From Rickettsiales bacterium (lineage in GTDB: Bacteria > Pseudomonadota > Alphaproteobacteria > Rickettsiales > Deianiraeaceae): a stretch of DNA of 17,581 bases. Below are positions 14,591-17,581 of the stretch, in pieces. The notes under the pieces are model-generated. The model ran no database searches. It was not told where the DNA came from and worked only from the letters and a program-made list of their open reading frames with translations. How positions within the stretch are numbered: the stretch's first letter is position 1; every line of letters begins with the position of its first letter. Both the position numbers and the translations under genes were made by a program. The DNA lies in assembly GCA_947485035.1 (NCBI GenBank), contig CANKQN010000005.1:1-17581 (forward strand). Direction: 5' to 3'.

Positions 14591-16123
14591 ATGAAATTCT
14601 TCGTTCTTATTTTAATTTTCCTGCATGCCGAATTTGCTTTTGCAAAAATCGCTCAACAGGATGAAGTGAAAATTCGCAAACAAAAAACCGTCCCAGCACT
14701 TGTTCTTGGTCGGAAGAAGGTGAAAAATAATAGTGCGAGCGTTGTGAAAAAAATCGATTCGCAAAATTCCATCACAATTGATAATTCTGAGATAGCACCG
14801 AAGGTTGATGTTGAGCAATATAAGAAAATAACTCGTAAAAAACAAGACTGGAAAGAACACCTTAAAAATCTCACAAAGGATATTTCCACGCTTGAAGCAA
14901 AAATTACGGAATCCAAAGACAGGAATCCAAAAGACGAAGATGCAGTGGAAAATTATACGAAACAGTTGTATGAATTGAAGTACTATCGTTCAATCGTGAA
15001 TACTCACTTGAAGAATTATGGCAAGGCAATTGCGGAAGCAAAGGAAGTTGTACAGTTTGATGAATCTTATTTATTGTTAAAACCTGCAATGTTTTTTAAT
15101 AAAACAATTAGCCTTGATGGTGTGATGAAATCTGTTTGGAGTTTGTTGAAAACTGCGGAGGAAAATTCGTGCAATAATGCAAGCGAATGTTTGCAGGATG
15201 TGGGCGAGAGATATTCAACAAAATGGCATGAAGGAAGTCATGATTACACAAAGTATGAATCGGCATTTTTCAACAATTCTTCATTTGCTGATATCAAAAC
15301 GGTTATTGGTGCTGCAATGGGAACTTCTTCGTGTGTTGGTATGTGTTTAATTGGGGTGAATGCAAGTTTTGATGTTAAGGGCAGGGATGTTTTACAAACG
15401 GGAGTTGATACACAGTCTACAACACCACCTCCTCCACCTCCACCTCCACCACCTCCACCACCTCCTCCTCCAACGACATTCTGCTCATCATTTGAAACAA
15501 GTGTGGATAAATACTCGCTGTATTCCCTGCAAATTACACGAATGAATGTTGTTTTGCAAAGTGCAACATCAACTGCGAAAGTGCATGCGTATCTTTGCCG
15601 AGGCTTCACCAATGTAATGATGCTTGAGTCTGGAATTAATGCAAATTCAAGCTACATTGCAAATGCAAAGAATGATATTAAATCTGCAATTGTAGTGAAC
15701 GAAGCCTTGCCCGTTATTGAACAGCTTGACGAAATTGACGATGTTATTGATATTGATGTGCTATTTGGAAAGTATAACTCCGTGATAACTAAGGACATGA
15801 CAAACGAAGACAAAGCCTTGGCACAGTATGCAATTAGTCAGCAAGGATTAAATGAATTAAAAACATCACTAGAAGCAAATTCCGCAGACATTGAGAGTAT
15901 ATCCAGTATTTCGGAATACTTAACGGACGAGCAAAAAACGGATATTGCTGCTGCTTACAGCAAATACTCAATTGCAGATCCTTACGGCGATCCACAAGTT
16001 CAAACGGCAAGTATAACGGCGAAGTCTAACCGTGCAACTGCCCAGCAGGGGCTTGATTTCGAATCTAATCTTCAAGATTTCCTTGATGCAATTATTGATT
16101 TACAGAAAAACGGAGATTTGTAA
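14591..16123 (+). CDS. Exported protein with a 16-proline tract
   Basis: A 510-residue protein of unknown family. Residues 1-18 are a signal peptide (MKFFVLILIFLHAEFAFA). Residues 19-70 are basic and polar. Residues about 72-145 are highly charged and helical, probably coiled coil. Residues 150-278 hold two cysteine pairs (SCNNASEC, SSCVGMC). Residues 279-294 are 16 consecutive prolines flanked by Thr pairs, encoded by mixed CCA/CCT codons. The last 210 residues are mainly helical and acidic with Ala/Ser/Asp-rich segments; there is no barrel-type ending. It is the last gene of the OMP-thiE-lysK-argS run. Such a tract is a strong ribosome-stalling sequence needing EF-P, and as a protein it would be a rigid rod or a ligand for profilin/SH3/WW-type domains; which of these applies is unknown. 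Confidence 0.75.
   Translation: MKFFVLILIFLHAEFAFAKIAQQDEVKIRKQKTVPALVLGRKKVKNNSASVVKKIDSQNSITIDNSEIAPKVDVEQYKKITRKKQDWKEHLKNLTKDISTLEAKITESKDRNPKDEDAVENYTKQLYELKYYRSIVNTHLKNYGKAIAEAKEVVQFDESYLLLKPAMFFNKTISLDGVMKSVWSLLKTAEENSCNNASECLQDVGERYSTKWHEGSHDYTKYESAFFNNSSFADIKTVIGAAMGTSSCVGMCLIGVNASFDVKGRDVLQTGVDTQSTTPPPPPPPPPPPPPPPPTTFCSSFETSVDKYSLYSLQITRMNVVLQSATSTAKVHAYLCRGFTNVMMLESGINANSSYIANAKNDIKSAIVVNEALPVIEQLDEIDDVIDIDVLFGKYNSVITKDMTNEDKALAQYAISQQGLNELKTSLEANSADIESISSISEYLTDEQKTDIAAAYSKYSIADPYGDPQVQTASITAKSNRATAQQGLDFESNLQDFLDAIIDLQKNGDL
15425..15472 (+). repeat. CCA/CCT repeat encoding the proline tract
   Basis: Forty-eight bases of CCA and CCT codons only, in irregular order, giving 16 prolines; the opposite strand reads as poly-glycine. 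The region is pyrimidine-rich with A and could slip in units of three without a frameshift. Confidence 0.9.
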
Positions 16124-16127
16124 GATT

Positions 16128-16162
16128 TTCACCACCACAAACAATTAGTAAATGGTGGTGAA
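16128..16162. terminator. Hairpin between convergent genes, possible two-way terminator
   Basis: TTCACCACCA (16128-16137) and TGGTGGTGAA (16153-16162) are exact reverse complements around a 15-base loop, in the 47 bases between the stop of the proline-tract gene and the stop of argG. Position fits a shared terminator. Neither side has a strong T-run, so efficiency is uncertain. Confidence 0.55.
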
Positions 16163-16170
16163 TGTTGTGT

Positions 16171-17364
16171 TTAGATATCGCGAAGGCGGAATCTTAGTGC
16201 GTTAAGTTTAATGAAACCTTCGGCATCTTTTTGGTTGTAGACCGAATCCGTTTCAAATGTAACAACATTTTTGTTAAACAGTGTATGTGGAGACTTCCTT
16301 CCTTCAATCAAAACATTGCCTTTGTAAAGCGAAAGCTTGACAGTTCCCGAAACTTTTTCTTGGGAAAAATCAATTGCAGATTGAAGCATTTGGCGTTCGC
16401 CAGAAAACCAGAATCCGTTGTAGATTAACTCCGCATATTTTGGCATAAGTTCGTCTTTTAGGTGCATTGTTCCGCGGTCAAGGGTGATTGATTCAATTGC
16501 ACGATGTGCGTGAAGCAAAATTGTGCCACCCGGTGTTTCGTAAATTCCACGAGATTTCATTCCAATGAAGCGATTTTCGATTAAATCAATTCTTCCAACA
16601 CCATGCTTTGCACCAATTTCGTTGAGTTTCGTCAAAAGGTTCGCCGGCGAAAGTTTTTGCCCGTTAATTGCAATGGCATCGCCTTTTTCAAAATCAATTT
16701 CAATTGTTTCTTTTTCATTTGGAGTTTCCTCAAGGTGTTTAACACGAATGTATGTATCGCGTTTTGCGGGTTCCCAAGTGTCTTCAAGTGCTTTTCCCTC
16801 GATGGAAAGATGAAGAAGGTTTGCGTCCATTGAATATGGTGGTTCGTTTTCTTTCCCCATTGGAATTTCAATATTATGTTTGCGAGCAAATTCAAGCATT
16901 TGCGTGCGTGATGTCAATGACCATTCACGCCAAGGTGCGACAACCTTAACATTTGGCATGTTGGCGTAATATCCAAGTTCGAAGCGGATTTGGTCGTTTC
17001 CTTTGCCGGTTGCACCGTGGGAAACAATATTTGCACCAACGCTTTTCGCAACTTCAATTTGACGCAACGCAATTAAAGGGCGTGCAATGCAAGTTCCAAG
17101 AAGGTAAGACCCTTCATAAAGAGCATTCGCCCGAAACATTGGAAAAACGAAATCACGAACAAATTCTTCTTTCAAATCCATAACAGTAGCAGATTTTGCA
17201 CCCGTTCTGATAGCCTTTGCTTTCACTTCATCCATGTTATCTTCACCCTGCCCAAGATCAGCAGTGAAAGTGTGAACTTCGTAACCTTTTTCTTCAATTA
17301 ACCATTTTAATATAACGGAGGTATCAAGCCCGCCGGAGTAGGCTAAAACTACTTTTTCTGACAT
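16171..17364 (-). CDS. argG: Argininosuccinate synthase
   Basis: Joins citrulline and aspartate with ATP, the second-last step of arginine synthesis. The ATP PP-loop is [17 protein letters not shown] (SGGLDTS at 10-16), followed by [28 protein letters not shown], and [29 protein letters not shown]. The frame is open to 17436, but the ATG at 17364 gives [16 protein letters not shown], the usual family start, and 397 residues, the usual length. Conservation is much higher than in proC or thiE in this window, so the enzyme is probably active. It is convergent with the argS run. Confidence 0.95.
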   Translation of the reverse strand: MSEKVVLAYSGGLDTSVILKWLIEEKGYEVHTFTADLGQGEDNMDEVKAKAIRTGAKSATVMDLKEEFVRDFVFPMFRANALYEGSYLLGTCIARPLIALRQIEVAKSVGANIVSHGATGKGNDQIRFELGYYANMPNVKVVAPWREWSLTSRTQMLEFARKHNIEIPMGKENEPPYSMDANLLHLSIEGKALEDTWEPAKRDTYIRVKHLEETPNEKETIEIDFEKGDAIAINGQKLSPANLLTKLNEIGAKHGVGRIDLIENRFIGMKSRGIYETPGGTILLHAHRAIESITLDRGTMHLKDELMPKYAELIYNGFWFSGERQMLQSAIDFSQEKVSGTVKLSLYKGNVLIEGRKSPHTLFNKNVVTFETDSVYNQKDAEGFIKLNALRFRLRDI

Positions 17365-17400
17365 AATATAAGCAAAATTTTTTACACAAAAAAAGACTAT

Positions 17401-17414
17401 TTGACAATTGTCAA
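17401..17414. promoter_or_regulatory. Perfect 14-bp palindrome upstream of argG, possible operator
   Basis: TTGACAATTGTCAA is its own reverse complement, 37 bases before the argG ATG. On the minus strand it offers TTGTCA (17407-17402), and 17 bases later TAAAAA, a weak -35/-10 pair. A palindrome overlapping the promoter is the usual layout of a repressor site. It does not look like a standard ARG box. Confidence 0.45.
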
Positions 17415-17482
17415 TAATTGTTTGCAATATATACATATTTACAAGCTTTTAAAACTTTTTTCATCTTTTTCAAAAAAAACCC

Positions 17483-17511
17483 TTGACATTTGAAAAGGAT
17501 ATGTTTTTAAG
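17483..17511 (+). promoter_or_regulatory. Plus-strand promoter-like sequence near the window end
   Basis: A perfect TTGACA (17483-17488) follows an A-run; 17 bases later is TTTAAG (17506-17511). It points out of the window and is divergent from argG. No gene follows within the window except a 7-codon frame (17533-17556). The strength of the -35 suggests a well-expressed product beyond the edge. Confidence 0.4.
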
Positions 17512-17581
17512 TCTAAATACGAAAAGCAAGAAATGAAAAACTTTCCCTTTTTGTAATGTTGTAAAGAATAAATCAAACAAA

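Noticed and set aside
15244..15612. Minus-strand frame with a poly-glycine run
   Set aside because: Mirror of the proline codons inside a well-supported plus-strand gene.

Overview
The window is AT-rich DNA from a Gram-negative bacterium, most likely a host-associated or genome-reduced alphaproteobacterium. The evidence for this is a class I (archaeal-type) lysyl-tRNA synthetase next to argS, a run of periplasmic/outer-membrane lipoproteins, a beta-barrel-like protein ending in Phe, short intergenic gaps, and divergent versions of several housekeeping proteins. The order cannot be fixed from the sequence. Almost no start codon has a recognisable Shine-Dalgarno sequence; lysK is the clear exception.

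Layout. (1) 1-3565, plus strand: the 3' part of a HAD-type hydrolase gene cut by the window edge, a two-gene cassette (a catalytically altered dCTP deaminase/dUTPase-fold protein plus a small membrane protein), then gltX behind a perfect hairpin that reaches its start codon. (2) 3566-3999: a tiny exported Ala/Pro/Val/Lys repeat protein with its own terminator. (3) 9593-4000, minus strand: a long co-directional run of five tandem paralogous lipoproteins, proC, nadK, gmk and a shrunken FtsA-like protein. (4) 9680-16123, plus strand: an outer-membrane-like protein, thiE, lysK, argS and an exported protein with 16 consecutive prolines; the gaps are 2, 37, 5 and 4 bases, so this looks like one operon. 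(5) 17364-16171, minus strand: argG, convergent with the previous operon, with a perfect palindrome upstream. The window closes on a plus-strand promoter-like sequence for something outside it.

Functionally the window mixes translation (gltX, lysK, argS), arginine, proline, thiamine, NADP and GMP metabolism (argG, proC, thiE, nadK, gmk) with unnamed envelope proteins. The most unusual material is (a) the five lipoproteins, which all keep [GA]-x-x-[DE]-G-C and an exactly spaced Y-x2-[AG]-[WFY]-x6-C motif; (b) the dCTP deaminase-like/membrane pair lacking the expected catalytic residues; (c) the FtsA-like protein lacking the nucleotide-binding glycines; and (d) the two low-complexity exported proteins. 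No rRNA, tRNA, CRISPR array or insertion sequence was recognised. No stretch over about 300 bases lacks a gene.
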